From positions 1 through 52,012 of the forward strand of contig JAWUYY010000093.1 in assembly GCA_034110565.1 (NCBI GenBank): 52,012 nucleotides of DNA, written 5' to 3'. Positions 26,039 to 34,737 of the stretch are shown here, piece by piece; within the stretch, counting starts at the first letter, position 1; each line of letters opens with the position of its first letter. The notes beneath the pieces were generated by a model that saw only the letters and a program-made list of their open reading frames with translations, did not search any database and had not been told where the DNA came from. Origin of the DNA: Bermanella sp034110565 (lineage in GTDB: Bacteria > Pseudomonadota > Gammaproteobacteria > Pseudomonadales > Oceanobacteraceae). The position numbers were made by a program, and so were the translations under genes.

Positions 26039-27283
26039 ATGCTTAAAACTTTACCCATTCTTATCGGTTTGCGCTATACCGGCGCTAAGCGGCGTAATCA
26101 CTTTATTTCTTTTATATCCGCTATTTCTATGGCGGGTTTAACTTTAGGCGTTGCTGTTTTAATTCTTGTTTTATCCGTTATGAATGGCTTTGATCGAGAA
26201 TTACGCCAGCGTATTTTAGGTATGGTGCCCCATGCTGCACTGTATGCAAAGGATGGCTTGCAAGATTGGCAGGCTTTAGCGAACGAAGTTAAGTCTAAGC
26301 CAGGTATTGTAGGTGTGGCGCCATTCGTCAATATACAAGGAATGATGAGCCATAAAGGTCATGTGCAAGGTGTCATGGTGAACGGTATTGAGCCCGAGTG
26401 GGAAAGAAAAGTGTCCATACTCCCGGATTTCATGAAACTAGGTGAGTTTGATTCCTTGGCGCCAGGTGAATACCACATTATTTTGGGTGATTTATTGGCA
26501 AGAAAATTAGGTGTTAATCTAGGTGAAAAGGTTACCTTAATTATGCCAGAGGCCAGCTTAACCCCCGCAGGTGTGATGCCACGCTTAAAGCGTTTTACGG
26601 TCAGTGGTGTGTTTTCAGTAGGTGCTGAGTTAGATGCGAATTTTGCTTATATCCATATGGCCGATGCAGCAAAAATGGCGCGCATGAAATACCCTGCTCA
26701 AGGATTACGTTTAAAAACAGAAAATTTATTTCAGGCACCTCAAATAGCTTGGAACTTAACCTTTGACTTGGATGCCAGTATCACTAGTAGTGATTGGACC
26801 CGAACGCACGGTAACCTATTTCAAGCCATTCAAATGGAAAAAACCATGATTGGTTTGTTACTGCTTATTATTGTTGCGGTAGCGGCATTCAATATTGTTT
26901 CTACCCTAGTGATGGTTGTTACCGACAAACAGGGCGATATTGCCATTTTACGAACCCTAGGTATGTCACCGCGAAGTATCATGGCTATATTCATGGTGCA
27001 GGGCTCTGTGATTGGTGTGGTTGGTATTTTATTAGGAACGGGGTTGGGCATTGTATTAGCTTTGACCGTGACGGATATAATTGCTGGTATTGAGCATTTA
27101 TTGGGCGTTCAGTTTTTAAACGCCAATGTGTATTTTATTAGTTATTTACCATCTGAATTAAAATGGCAGGATGTATTAATTGTGACAGGCAGTGGTTTAT
27201 TAATGAGCTTTTTAGCGACCCTGTATCCGGCTTATCGTGCATCAAAAGTAAAACCGGCTGAGGCTTTACGTTATGACATCTAA
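26039..27283 (+). CDS. lolC: Lipoprotein-releasing ABC transporter permease (LolC/LolE)
   Basis: A 414-residue inner-membrane subunit of the LolCDE complex, which extracts outer-membrane lipoproteins from the inner membrane for transfer to LolA. Four helices (about residues 22-45, 268-295, 315-345 and 378-400) frame a periplasmic domain of about 220 residues. The N-terminal GLRYTGAKRRNHFISFISAI and the C-terminal FLATLYPAYRASKVKPAEAL are signatures. Only one permease gene is present, so it may act as a LolF-type homodimer, or the second gene lies elsewhere. It overlaps lolD by 11 bases. Confidence 0.95.
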   Translation: MLKTLPILIGLRYTGAKRRNHFISFISAISMAGLTLGVAVLILVLSVMNGFDRELRQRILGMVPHAALYAKDGLQDWQALANEVKSKPGIVGVAPFVNIQGMMSHKGHVQGVMVNGIEPEWERKVSILPDFMKLGEFDSLAPGEYHIILGDLLARKLGVNLGEKVTLIMPEASLTPAGVMPRLKRFTVSGVFSVGAELDANFAYIHMADAAKMARMKYPAQGLRLKTENLFQAPQIAWNLTFDLDASITSSDWTRTHGNLFQAIQMEKTMIGLLLLIIVAVAAFNIVSTLVMVVTDKQGDIAILRTLGMSPRSIMAIFMVQGSVIGVVGILLGTGLGIVLALTVTDIIAGIEHLLGVQFLNANVYFISYLPSELKWQDVLIVTGSGLLMSFLATLYPAYRASKVKPAEALRYDI

Positions 27284-27971
27284 TACAACGGTTTTACGCT
27301 GCGAGCGTTTAGTTAAAGAGTATCAAGTGGGCCCTGAGCCTATTCGTATTCTGGATGAATTGGAGTTCCATTTATCACAAGGTGACTGGGTTTCAGTTGT
27401 GGGAGCATCAGGCTCAGGTAAAACCACCTTGTTGAATATGCTGGCAGGACTTGATACGCCGAGCTCTGGTCGCGTTATGTGGGGTGAGCAGGATATAAGT
27501 ACGCTGTCGGAAGCGAAGCTGGGTAAATTACGTAATGCCCATTTGGGCTTTGTGTATCAGTTCCATCACCTGTTAGCTGAATTCAGCGCGTGTGAGAATG
27601 TGGCCATGCCTTTGTGGATCCAAGGCATGAATAAGAAGCAGGCCTTGATGCAAGCTAAGTCAATGTTAGAAAAAGTGGGCTTGGCATCTCGGTTTGAACA
27701 TAAACCCGCAGAGCTGTCTGGCGGTGAACGCCAGCGTGTGGCGATTGCTCGCGCATTGATTGCTCAGCCTGCACTGGTGTTGCTCGATGAACCTACCGGC
27801 AACCTTGACGCCCATACTGCCCATGATATTCAGCAATTAATTACCAAGCTTAATAAAGAAATGAATACGGCATTTGTAGTTGTGACGCACGATATTGCGT
27901 TTTCACGTTTGGCGCAAACCAGTTATGAATTACTTGACGGGAAACTGCAGTCTTTGAATGCGCTTGCTTAA
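27273..27971 (+). CDS. lolD: Lipoprotein-releasing ABC transporter ATPase
   Basis: A 232-residue ABC ATPase that drives lipoprotein release with LolC/E. Walker A GASGSGKTT is at about 44-52, the Q-loop follows in FVYQFHHLLAEFSA (a LolD hallmark), the signature LSGGERQRVAIARAL near 148, Walker B LVLLDEPTGNLD and the H-loop VVVTHD. The start lies inside the end of lolC. Its stop codon overlaps by 4 bases the end of the convergent DUF2062 gene. Confidence 0.96.
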   Translation: MTSNTTVLRCERLVKEYQVGPEPIRILDELEFHLSQGDWVSVVGASGSGKTTLLNMLAGLDTPSSGRVMWGEQDISTLSEAKLGKLRNAHLGFVYQFHHLLAEFSACENVAMPLWIQGMNKKQALMQAKSMLEKVGLASRFEHKPAELSGGERQRVAIARALIAQPALVLLDEPTGNLDAHTAHDIQQLITKLNKEMNTAFVVVTHDIAFSRLAQTSYELLDGKLQSLNALA

Positions 27972-28519
27972 CGGGTGCTTTGTTTTTGTCGCAAGCGCTT
28001 GGCTTTACGTTTATTCCAAGCGCTTATGACATTGAAGCGCCAGACGAGACGAATACCGATAAAGCCAAGCGCCGCAAAAATAACGCCACATAATAAAGAG
28101 CCCAGCAAAAGTGGCTCCCATATGGTACTTAGTTCAGTTAATGCCCAGTCTAACGATAATTCGATTTCAAAAGCTCGTGTTGGGGTGTCCAGTAAAACCG
28201 TGCCCACTTTATAAGTGAAGTAAAAAATAGGTGGGATGGTGATAGGGTTACTGATCCAAACTAGACCGATTGAAATAGGTAGGTTTGAGTGTATAAAAAC
28301 ACCCACTAGCGCAGCTGCCACCATTTGAAATGGCATTGGCATGAAGGCAAAGAAGACACCGACCAAAAAAGCCCGAGAAACGGATCGACGATTTAAATGC
28401 CATAGATTTGGCTGATGCAAAAGGGGCCCTAAAAACTGCAACGAAGGGTGTTGCTGAATGGTTTTAGGGTTAGGAAATAAACGCATAAGTGTCTTTTTAG
28501 GCATAGTATTCTCGGACAC
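27968..28519 (-). CDS. DUF2062 membrane protein
   Basis: A 183-residue membrane protein. After a polar N-terminus come three hydrophobic segments, with the DUF2062 signature VSRAFLVGVFFAFMPMPFQ, then IGLVWISNPITIPPIFYFTYKVG and a last helix around LLLGSLLCGVIFAALGF; the C-terminus is strongly basic. Function is not established; homologues sit next to lol and comEC genes in related bacteria. The longest frame starts at GTG 28519; the ATG at 28504 is an equally plausible start. It is tail-to-tail with lolD and head-to-head with comEC across 75 bases. Confidence 0.85.
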   Translation of the reverse strand: MSENTMPKKTLMRLFPNPKTIQQHPSLQFLGPLLHQPNLWHLNRRSVSRAFLVGVFFAFMPMPFQMVAAALVGVFIHSNLPISIGLVWISNPITIPPIFYFTYKVGTVLLDTPTRAFEIELSLDWALTELSTIWEPLLLGSLLCGVIFAALGFIGIRLVWRFNVISAWNKRKAKRLRQKQSTR

Positions 28520-28573
28520 AATCCAAAAGGATATTAATAATATGGAACATGTGTCCCTTGAGAAGGGCGCAAT

Positions 28574-28590
28574 TATGCACGGAATGCATA
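28574..28590 (+). promoter_or_regulatory. Hairpin just upstream of the comEC start
   Basis: TATGCA and TGCATA are a perfect 6-bp inverted repeat around CGGAA, ending 4 bases before the comEC ATG and covering or abutting the only purine-rich stretch available as a ribosome-binding site. It could limit translation. Confidence 0.35.
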
Positions 28591-28594
28591 GGAC

Positions 28595-30760
28595 ATGCTA
28601 GCTCTCAAACGCCCATTTATTGGGTTCATTATAGGCATATTATTGGCTTCGATTTGGCCAGATCTAGTCTTATTACTTTCTTCGTTATTACTGCTTGCTG
28701 CTTTTTTTGTGTCTCGGTCAGGGGCTGCTTTTCTTTTTGCGTTATTGTTTGGGGCTGTTTGGGTGAATTTTCACTGGGTACAGGTGAACGCACACGCTCG
28801 TTCATTGGATGCAGGTAAAACTCAACAGGTTGTTATGGGCGATGTGGGATTTGTATCAAGGCAATCTCATAAATTGGAGTTTGATTTTTATCCAGTTGAT
28901 GAGACAACAAAGCTAAAAGTGAGTTGTTATCGGTGCCCATTTGATGTGGCAGGTGGTGAACGCTGGCAGTTTAATTTAAAAATAAAACCGATTCATTCTT
29001 TTCAAAACCCCGGCGGATTTGATTATCGTAAATGGATGCTCGCCAAAGGCTATTCAGCTCAGGCTTATGTTTATGCAAAGTCAGAAAGTAACCAATTAAT
29101 AGACAAAGCTTCCCTAGGTTTTCTTAATCAATTAAGCCTTATGTTGACTCCAAACTCGTTTCCTATTTTAAGGGCACTTATTCTAGGTGATAAAAATGGC
29201 TTAAAAGGGGCCGACAAACGCTTGGTGTTCTCATCAGGCATTAGCCACTTGTTTGTGGTTTCTGGATTACATGTGGGTATTGTGGCGGGTATGGTTGGCC
29301 TGTTGTTATATTGGTTGCAGCGACCCTTATTGTTGCTTGGTTGGCCCCATAGTCGCTCAATAGCCGTGTTATCGGGGTTGGGGGTGGCGAGCCTGTATGG
29401 TCTGGTTACGGGCTTTCAAGTACCTGCTATACGAGCAGTACTCATGCTTTCGTGTGCGGTGCTTATGATGTATCAAACACGCTTTACTCATGTGATTCAT
29501 TACTTCCTTTTTGCACTTGTCATAGTGATGCTGGCTAAGCCTTTGGCGTTCATGGATATGGGCAGTTGGTTATCGTTCAGTATCGTACTGGCCTTAATTG
29601 TGGGGTTTGCAGGCAGTTCCCAAATCACATGGGTTAAAGGGTTGTTAAAGGCACAGTGGCTGGCTTTTTGTATGGGAGGCATGGTGTTACTTGGGTTTAA
29701 CCAAGCACTGGTGCCACTGTCTTTATGCGTGAATCTTTTATTGATCCCAATATTCACCTTGTTTGTGATGCCGGCCATATTACTGGCGGTTGTCTGTGCA
29801 TTATTGGGCGATGTAAGTGGCTTGGTGTGGTTGGAAACCATTTTAGAAGGCCTATTGGTTTTACTGCACCGTTTCGATGGTGTAATAAATTGGTGGCTGC
29901 CTGTATTTGAAGGGTATCGCTATCTTTTAATGTTTGGGCTTGCCTTGTGCCTTTTACCAAGCGTATTGAGGTTGCGAATATTGGGTGTGCTGACAATTCT
30001 TGTGGTTTTATTATTGCCAGTTAACAGGCCTGAATATGGTGGTTTTAATTTGACAGTATTTGATGTTGGACAAGGCAGTGCTGCATTAATAGAAACGAAA
30101 GATAAAAACATTTTAGTGGATACTGGTGCCCGTTTTATGAACGGTTTGGGTTTGGCTGATTTTGTGATTCTACCTTATTTGCGTCAGCAACGAATTACGA
30201 AGCTAGATATGTTGCACATCACCCATGATGATAATGATCATGCTGGTGGCTTAGGTGTGTTGGCTGAGCAATCCAATATTATTATTGAGCAGGGCCAGTG
30301 TAGTCATGCTACTTGGCAGTATGATGGTGTATCGTTTGTTCGTTTTCAGGCTAAAGGGTTTAAAGAGGGAAATAACGGCTCGTGTTTATTAAAGGTGACA
30401 TCGGCAGTAGGTCAGAGTGTTTTGTTCACTGGAGACATCGAAAAAGAGGCCGAGTTTGAACTGGTTGCCCAGAAAAAGGTCGATTTGTCAGCGAATATTT
30501 TAATTGTACCTCACCATGGAAGTCGCTCATCCAGTTCAAATGAGTTCTTAAATGTGATTAATGGTCAGGTTGCGATCGTCTCAGCAGGCTTTTTAAACCA
30601 TTATGGACATCCACATGCACAAATATTAGCCAAATATGACGATAGAAATATGATGGTTTATACAACTGCGTATGATGGAGCCATACAAGTTGCGTTTCCA
30701 CCTAGACAAGAGGCGCTAGTTGTTTCAACATACCGCCCTGATTTTGGTTTTACAGAATAA
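28595..30760 (+). CDS. comEC: ComEC/Rec2 family DNA-uptake channel protein
   Basis: A 721-residue polytopic membrane protein that carries single-stranded DNA across the inner membrane in natural transformation. It has an N-terminal pair of helices, a soluble OB-like domain (about 60-180), a competence domain with SSGISHLFVVSGLHVGIVAG and many helices, and a C-terminal metallo-beta-lactamase-like domain beginning LTVFDVGQGSAALIE with HDDNDHAGG near residue 543 and PHHGSRSSSS later. An in-frame stop just upstream fixes the start at 28595 or later. The ribosome-binding site is poor and a small hairpin precedes it, so translation may be low. It is followed after 19 bases by exbB. Confidence 0.93.
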   Translation: MLALKRPFIGFIIGILLASIWPDLVLLLSSLLLLAAFFVSRSGAAFLFALLFGAVWVNFHWVQVNAHARSLDAGKTQQVVMGDVGFVSRQSHKLEFDFYPVDETTKLKVSCYRCPFDVAGGERWQFNLKIKPIHSFQNPGGFDYRKWMLAKGYSAQAYVYAKSESNQLIDKASLGFLNQLSLMLTPNSFPILRALILGDKNGLKGADKRLVFSSGISHLFVVSGLHVGIVAGMVGLLLYWLQRPLLLLGWPHSRSIAVLSGLGVASLYGLVTGFQVPAIRAVLMLSCAVLMMYQTRFTHVIHYFLFALVIVMLAKPLAFMDMGSWLSFSIVLALIVGFAGSSQITWVKGLLKAQWLAFCMGGMVLLGFNQALVPLSLCVNLLLIPIFTLFVMPAILLAVVCALLGDVSGLVWLETILEGLLVLLHRFDGVINWWLPVFEGYRYLLMFGLALCLLPSVLRLRILGVLTILVVLLLPVNRPEYGGFNLTVFDVGQGSAALIETKDKNILVDTGARFMNGLGLADFVILPYLRQQRITKLDMLHITHDDNDHAGGLGVLAEQSNIIIEQGQCSHATWQYDGVSFVRFQAKGFKEGNNGSCLLKVTSAVGQSVLFTGDIEKEAEFELVAQKKVDLSANILIVPHHGSRSSSSNEFLNVINGQVAIVSAGFLNHYGHPHAQILAKYDDRNMMVYTTAYDGAIQVAFPPRQEALVVSTYRPDFGFTE

Positions 30761-30779
30761 TATAAGTAGGAGTAATGAG

Positions 30780-31409
30780 GTGAAAGAACTGGTATTTGCT
30801 GGCGGTTGGATGATGATCCCCCTCATTTTAGCTTCGGTCTTGGCCGTCGCAATCTGCATTGAGCGTTTTTGGACATTGCGTCCTGAAAATATAGCGCCAA
30901 AACATTTGTTGGCACAGGTGTGGATGTGGATCAAAAATAACGAGCTGGACAGTGCAAAATTAAAGCAACTAAAAGAGCAAAGCCACTTAGGTGCTATTTT
31001 AGCCGCAGGTTTAAGTAATTCTCGACACGGTCGAGATATTACTAAAGAAGCCATTGAACAAGCAGCAGGGCAAGCCATCCATGAAATGGAGCGCTTTTTA
31101 AATGCTTTAGGCACCATTGCTGCCGTGGCACCGTTAATGGGATTGTTGGGTACGGTTTTAGGTATGATTTCTGTGTTTAATGAAATTATGGCGCAAGGCA
31201 CTGGTAACGCAGGTGCGTTGGCTGGTGGTATATCTGAAGCGTTAGTAACGACCGCTGCGGGTATGATGATTGCGATTCCTGCGCTTATTTTTTACCGCAT
31301 TCTCCAACGTCGCATTGATGAAATAGTCATGTTTATGGAACAAGAAGCCGTTAAACTCGTTGATGTGTTGCACGGTGATCGTGAAGTTAGCGAGACGCCA
31401 GAGGGTTAA
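30780..31409 (+). CDS. exbB: ExbB/TolQ family proton channel subunit
   Basis: A 209-residue inner-membrane protein of the MotA/TolQ/ExbB family, which with ExbD converts the proton gradient into motion for TonB- or Tol-type systems. Three helices are visible: near the N-terminus (GGWMMIPLILASVLAVAI), and the pair around VAPLMGLLGTVLGMISVF and ALVTTAAGMMIAIPALIF, which contain the conserved proton-path Thr/Ala residues. I chose the GTG at 30780, with TAGGAG 8 bases upstream, because the longer frame begins inside comEC. exbD follows after 3 bases. No tonB is adjacent; the same gene pair lies between comEC and lpxK in Pseudomonas. Confidence 0.92.
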   Translation: MKELVFAGGWMMIPLILASVLAVAICIERFWTLRPENIAPKHLLAQVWMWIKNNELDSAKLKQLKEQSHLGAILAAGLSNSRHGRDITKEAIEQAAGQAIHEMERFLNALGTIAAVAPLMGLLGTVLGMISVFNEIMAQGTGNAGALAGGISEALVTTAAGMMIAIPALIFYRILQRRIDEIVMFMEQEAVKLVDVLHGDREVSETPEG

Positions 31410-31412
31410 GCT

Positions 31413-31826
31413 GTGAACTTTAAGCGTCCAAATAAAGAAGAGCTCAGTTTAAATCTGACCCCTTTGATCGATATTGTTTTTTTATTGCTGATATTTTTTA
31501 TGGTGAGCACCACGTTCACCAAAGAAAATCACCTGGCGGTTAATTTGCCTGAGGCTGATGGTGAGGTGGCAGGCGCCACTGATAAAATGGTCGAAGTGGT
31601 GATAGATAAACAAGGTGCGTATAGCATTAATGGTAAAGCTTTAATTAGTCAAAAATTAGTGGTCTTGAAACAGGCTATTGAAAAAGTATCCGCAGGAGAT
31701 AGAAGCTTACCTTTTATCATTACTGCAGACGCTGCTACCCCACATGAGTTCGTGGTTCGCGCCATGGATGCCGCCGGTCAACTGGGTTTTTCTCGATTGA
31801 GTATCACCAGCAAACAAGCTAAATAA
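31413..31826 (+). CDS. exbD: ExbD/TolR family proton channel subunit
   Basis: A 137-residue protein with one N-terminal membrane helix (about residues 15-33) carrying the essential Asp in LTPLIDIVFLLLIFFMV, then a periplasmic domain ending in FVVRAMDAAGQLGFSRLSI. It pairs with the preceding ExbB-like subunit. It starts at a GTG 3 bases after exbB and ends 2 bases before msbA, so it is part of one long operon. Confidence 0.93.
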   Translation: MNFKRPNKEELSLNLTPLIDIVFLLLIFFMVSTTFTKENHLAVNLPEADGEVAGATDKMVEVVIDKQGAYSINGKALISQKLVVLKQAIEKVSAGDRSLPFIITADAATPHEFVVRAMDAAGQLGFSRLSITSKQAK

Positions 31827-31828
31827 TC

Positions 31829-33574
31829 ATGAATGATATTTCAAAACTAACAGACTGGGCGCTTTATAAGCGCCTGCTCGGTTATGTGTTTCAGCAAAAA
31901 GGCCTGTATTTCATTGCCATACTCGGCTTTTGTATTTATGCCTCAACTGCGCCTATGCTGGCACACTTAATGGATTTAATTGAGCAGACCTATCAAAACC
32001 CTACTGCAGAAGCTCGCACGACTTTAGTGGTTATTATTTTGGGGATTTTTGCTTTACGTGGATTAGGTAGTTTTTTAGGGGACTTCTTTTTAGCAAAAGT
32101 GGGTCGTACCGTGGTGCATAAATTACGCACAGCATTGTTTAATCATTATTTGATCCTGCCTAACGAGTTTTTTGATAAGCATGCAAAAGGCCATATTATT
32201 TCTAAAATCACCTTTGATGTAGAGCAAGTATATGGCTCCATTACTAATGCTGTTACCAGTTTAGTACGCGAAGGTTTAACGGTAGTTTTCTTGTTAGGTT
32301 ATATGTTCTACATGAACTGGAAGCTGACACTGATATTTTTTGCTGCAGCACCTTTCTTAGGGTTTATTGTAAAAAAAGCCAATAAATATTTCAAGAAATA
32401 CAGTACTAATGTGCAAGGTAGTATGGGGCAGGTTACCCAAGTGGCTGGTGAGGCTGTGAATGCTTATCAAGAAGTTAAGATTTTCTCTGGTCATGAGTAT
32501 GAGCAAAATCGATTTTCAAGAGCCAGCAATACTAACCGCATCCAAACTTTAAAATTTGCCCGCGTAAAAGCCATTAGCGTACCCATGATGCAAATGATAG
32601 TGGCCATGGCTATCGGCGCTTTAATGTGGGTTGCGTTAGACCCTCGTGTGATTGGTGGAATGGACTTTGGTGAATTAATGGCGTTTATGACGGCTGCAAG
32701 TACCTTGGCGAAACCCATGCGTACACTGGCGGGTATTAGTGCATTGCTGCAGCAAGGCGTGGTTGCGGCTAAGAGTATTTTTTCTGTACTTGAGCATTTA
32801 GCTGAAGATGATGCAGGTGATGCAAGTATCAAAAAAGCCAAGGGCGCGATTCGTATTGAGCATTTAAACTTTCAATACCCAGGCTCAGACGAGATGGTGT
32901 TAAAAGATATTCAATTGGATGTAAAGCCTGGGCAGAGCGTGGCCTTAGTTGGTAAGTCTGGCAGCGGTAAGTCCACCTTGATAAATTTATTAACTCGCTT
33001 TTATGATTTTAATGACGGTGATATTTTACTCGATGGCCGTAGCATTAAAGATTACCCATTGGATGACCTACGTCGCCAAATTGCGCTAGTGAGTCAGGGT
33101 GTGACGTTATTTAATGACACCATTTTTAATAACATTGCTTATGGCGCTTTGGCAGATAAAACCAAAGAAGAAGTGTATGCCGCAGCAAAAGCGGCCCATG
33201 CATTAGAGTTTATAGAGCAAATGCCACAAGGTATGGAAACTATTATTGGCGATGATGGTGTGATGTTGTCAGGCGGCCAGCGTCAAAGGCTAGCCATTGC
33301 TAGAGCTATCTTGAAAGATGCGCCAATCTTGATTCTAGATGAGGCCACCAGTGCACTGGATACCGAATCAGAGCGATTCATTCAAAAAGCCTTGGATAAT
33401 CTAATGAAAAACCGCACCAGTTTTGTTGTTGCTCATAGACTGAGTACAATTGAAAAAGCCGATACTATTTTAGTGGTTAATAAAGGTGAAATTGTAGAGC
33501 GCGGTGATCATAAAACCTTATTGGAAAAACAAGGTTTTTATAAAAACTTATATGACATGCAATTTAATGGGTAA
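31829..33574 (+). CDS. msbA: Lipid A export ATP-binding/permease protein
   Basis: A 581-residue half-transporter that flips core-lipid A across the inner membrane. The N-terminal region has six membrane helices and the C-terminal region an ABC ATPase domain with Walker A GKSGSGKST near residue 375, LSGGQRQRLAIARAI near 480, Walker B ILILDEATSALD and an H-loop in VVAHRLSTIEKAD. Length matches E. coli MsbA (582). It lies between exbD and lpxK with gaps of 2 and 3 bases; msbA-lpxK adjacency supports the assignment over other type I exporters. Confidence 0.95.
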   Translation: MNDISKLTDWALYKRLLGYVFQQKGLYFIAILGFCIYASTAPMLAHLMDLIEQTYQNPTAEARTTLVVIILGIFALRGLGSFLGDFFLAKVGRTVVHKLRTALFNHYLILPNEFFDKHAKGHIISKITFDVEQVYGSITNAVTSLVREGLTVVFLLGYMFYMNWKLTLIFFAAAPFLGFIVKKANKYFKKYSTNVQGSMGQVTQVAGEAVNAYQEVKIFSGHEYEQNRFSRASNTNRIQTLKFARVKAISVPMMQMIVAMAIGALMWVALDPRVIGGMDFGELMAFMTAASTLAKPMRTLAGISALLQQGVVAAKSIFSVLEHLAEDDAGDASIKKAKGAIRIEHLNFQYPGSDEMVLKDIQLDVKPGQSVALVGKSGSGKSTLINLLTRFYDFNDGDILLDGRSIKDYPLDDLRRQIALVSQGVTLFNDTIFNNIAYGALADKTKEEVYAAAKAAHALEFIEQMPQGMETIIGDDGVMLSGGQRQRLAIARAILKDAPILILDEATSALDTESERFIQKALDNLMKNRTSFVVAHRLSTIEKADTILVVNKGEIVERGDHKTLLEKQGFYKNLYDMQFNG

Positions 33575-33577
33575 CTG

Positions 33578-34558
33578 GTGGTAGAGCGTTTATTCAATCT
33601 GGCTTGGTATGGTCGCTTGCCATGGACTTGGGTGCTATGGCCCTTGTCTGTAATGGTGGCGTTCATTACTAAACGTAAGCGCCAAGCATACTTAATGGCT
33701 AACACAGAGCCTTATCCTGTACCGGTTATCGTTGTGGGGAATATTACTCTAGGCGGGACGGGTAAAACCCCAGTGGTACAAGCCTTGGTGAAATACTTAC
33801 AAGAGCTAGGTTATCGCCCTGGTGTAATTAGCCGCGGTTATGGCGGCAGCTTAGATATCTTTCCTCACCTGATCGACGCTCAGGATGATTCAAGCAAAGT
33901 AGGGGATGAGCCTTATATGTTGTTTCAATCTCTTGATGTACCTGTTGTAGTTGACCCTGTCCGTACCCGTGGTGTTACTCATATCTTAAAAAGCGGTATT
34001 GATGTGATTATTAGTGATGACGGTTTGCAACATTATCAATTGCACCGTGATTATGAGGTATGTGTGATTGATGGCTCTCGTGGTCTCGGGAATGGACAAT
34101 TGATGCCGGTAGGTCCATTGCGTGAGGGTAAAAGTCGTTTAAATAGTGTGGATTTTGTACTTAAAAATGATGACTTATTATCGGATTCGACGTTTCAAGT
34201 AGAACCCGTTGCTTGGGTAAATGTGCAAGCAGGTACGTTATGTGAACTTGATGCGTTTGAAGTTAATGCAGATTCAGTGGCGATTGCCGGTATTGGTAAT
34301 CCCGATAAATTTAAGCGCACACTAGTGAAACTTGGTATTCATTGCCCGCATAAATGGTTTGCAGATCACTATAATTATACTCAATATGATCTTAATGGTT
34401 TAGCTAAACAATTGTTAATGACAGAGAAAGATGCAGTTAAAATTAAACCCTTTGCGAGTGAAGATATGTGGTATTTAAAGGTATCTGCTTGCTTACCGGA
34501 TGTGTTTTATCAACATTTGAAACTGAAACTCCAACAGTGGAAACAAGATTATGGATAA
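33578..34558 (+). CDS. lpxK: Tetraacyldisaccharide 4'-kinase
   Basis: A 326-residue membrane-associated kinase that phosphorylates the 4' position of the lipid A precursor, the sixth step of the Raetz pathway. The N-terminal hydrophobic segment is followed by VGNITLGGTGKTPVV with the P-loop near residue 60, the GVISRGYGG motif, GDEPYMLF, and IISDDGLQHYQL. Translation starts at a GTG 3 bases after msbA, and the end overlaps the next gene by 8 bases. Full length. Confidence 0.95.
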   Translation: MVERLFNLAWYGRLPWTWVLWPLSVMVAFITKRKRQAYLMANTEPYPVPVIVVGNITLGGTGKTPVVQALVKYLQELGYRPGVISRGYGGSLDIFPHLIDAQDDSSKVGDEPYMLFQSLDVPVVVDPVRTRGVTHILKSGIDVIISDDGLQHYQLHRDYEVCVIDGSRGLGNGQLMPVGPLREGKSRLNSVDFVLKNDDLLSDSTFQVEPVAWVNVQAGTLCELDAFEVNADSVAIAGIGNPDKFKRTLVKLGIHCPHKWFADHYNYTQYDLNGLAKQLLMTEKDAVKIKPFASEDMWYLKVSACLPDVFYQHLKLKLQQWKQDYG

Positions 34559-34736
34559 AAAATTATTGTCGTTATTAGTTTGCCCTTTATGTAAGGGTAA
34601 TTTAATTCTAGATAAAGAGAAATCAGAACTTATTTGTAAGTTTGATGGAGTGGCTTATAAAATTGACGACGGCATTCCAGTAATGCTACCTGAAAGTGGT
34701 CGTCCTTTGACAACGGATGAAAAGCTAGCGAAGTAA
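34551..34736 (+). CDS. Trm112 family protein (YcaR-like)
   Basis: A 61-residue protein with a zinc-ribbon-like N-terminus (LLVCPLCKG, a later single LICKFDG) and the ending YKIDDGIPVMLPE typical of the Trm112/UPF0434 family. In other organisms Trm112 activates methyltransferases; the bacterial YcaR role is unclear. It overlaps lpxK by 8 bases. In Pseudomonas and E. coli kdsB comes next; here it is missing and a convergent gene follows 1 base beyond the stop. Confidence 0.92.
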   Translation: MDKKLLSLLVCPLCKGNLILDKEKSELICKFDGVAYKIDDGIPVMLPESGRPLTTDEKLAK

Positions 34737-34737
34737 G

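Noticed and set aside
28549..28818. An open frame overlapping the start of comEC in another frame.
   Set aside because: Cys/Phe-rich, no family features, fully inside or just before comEC coding sequence.
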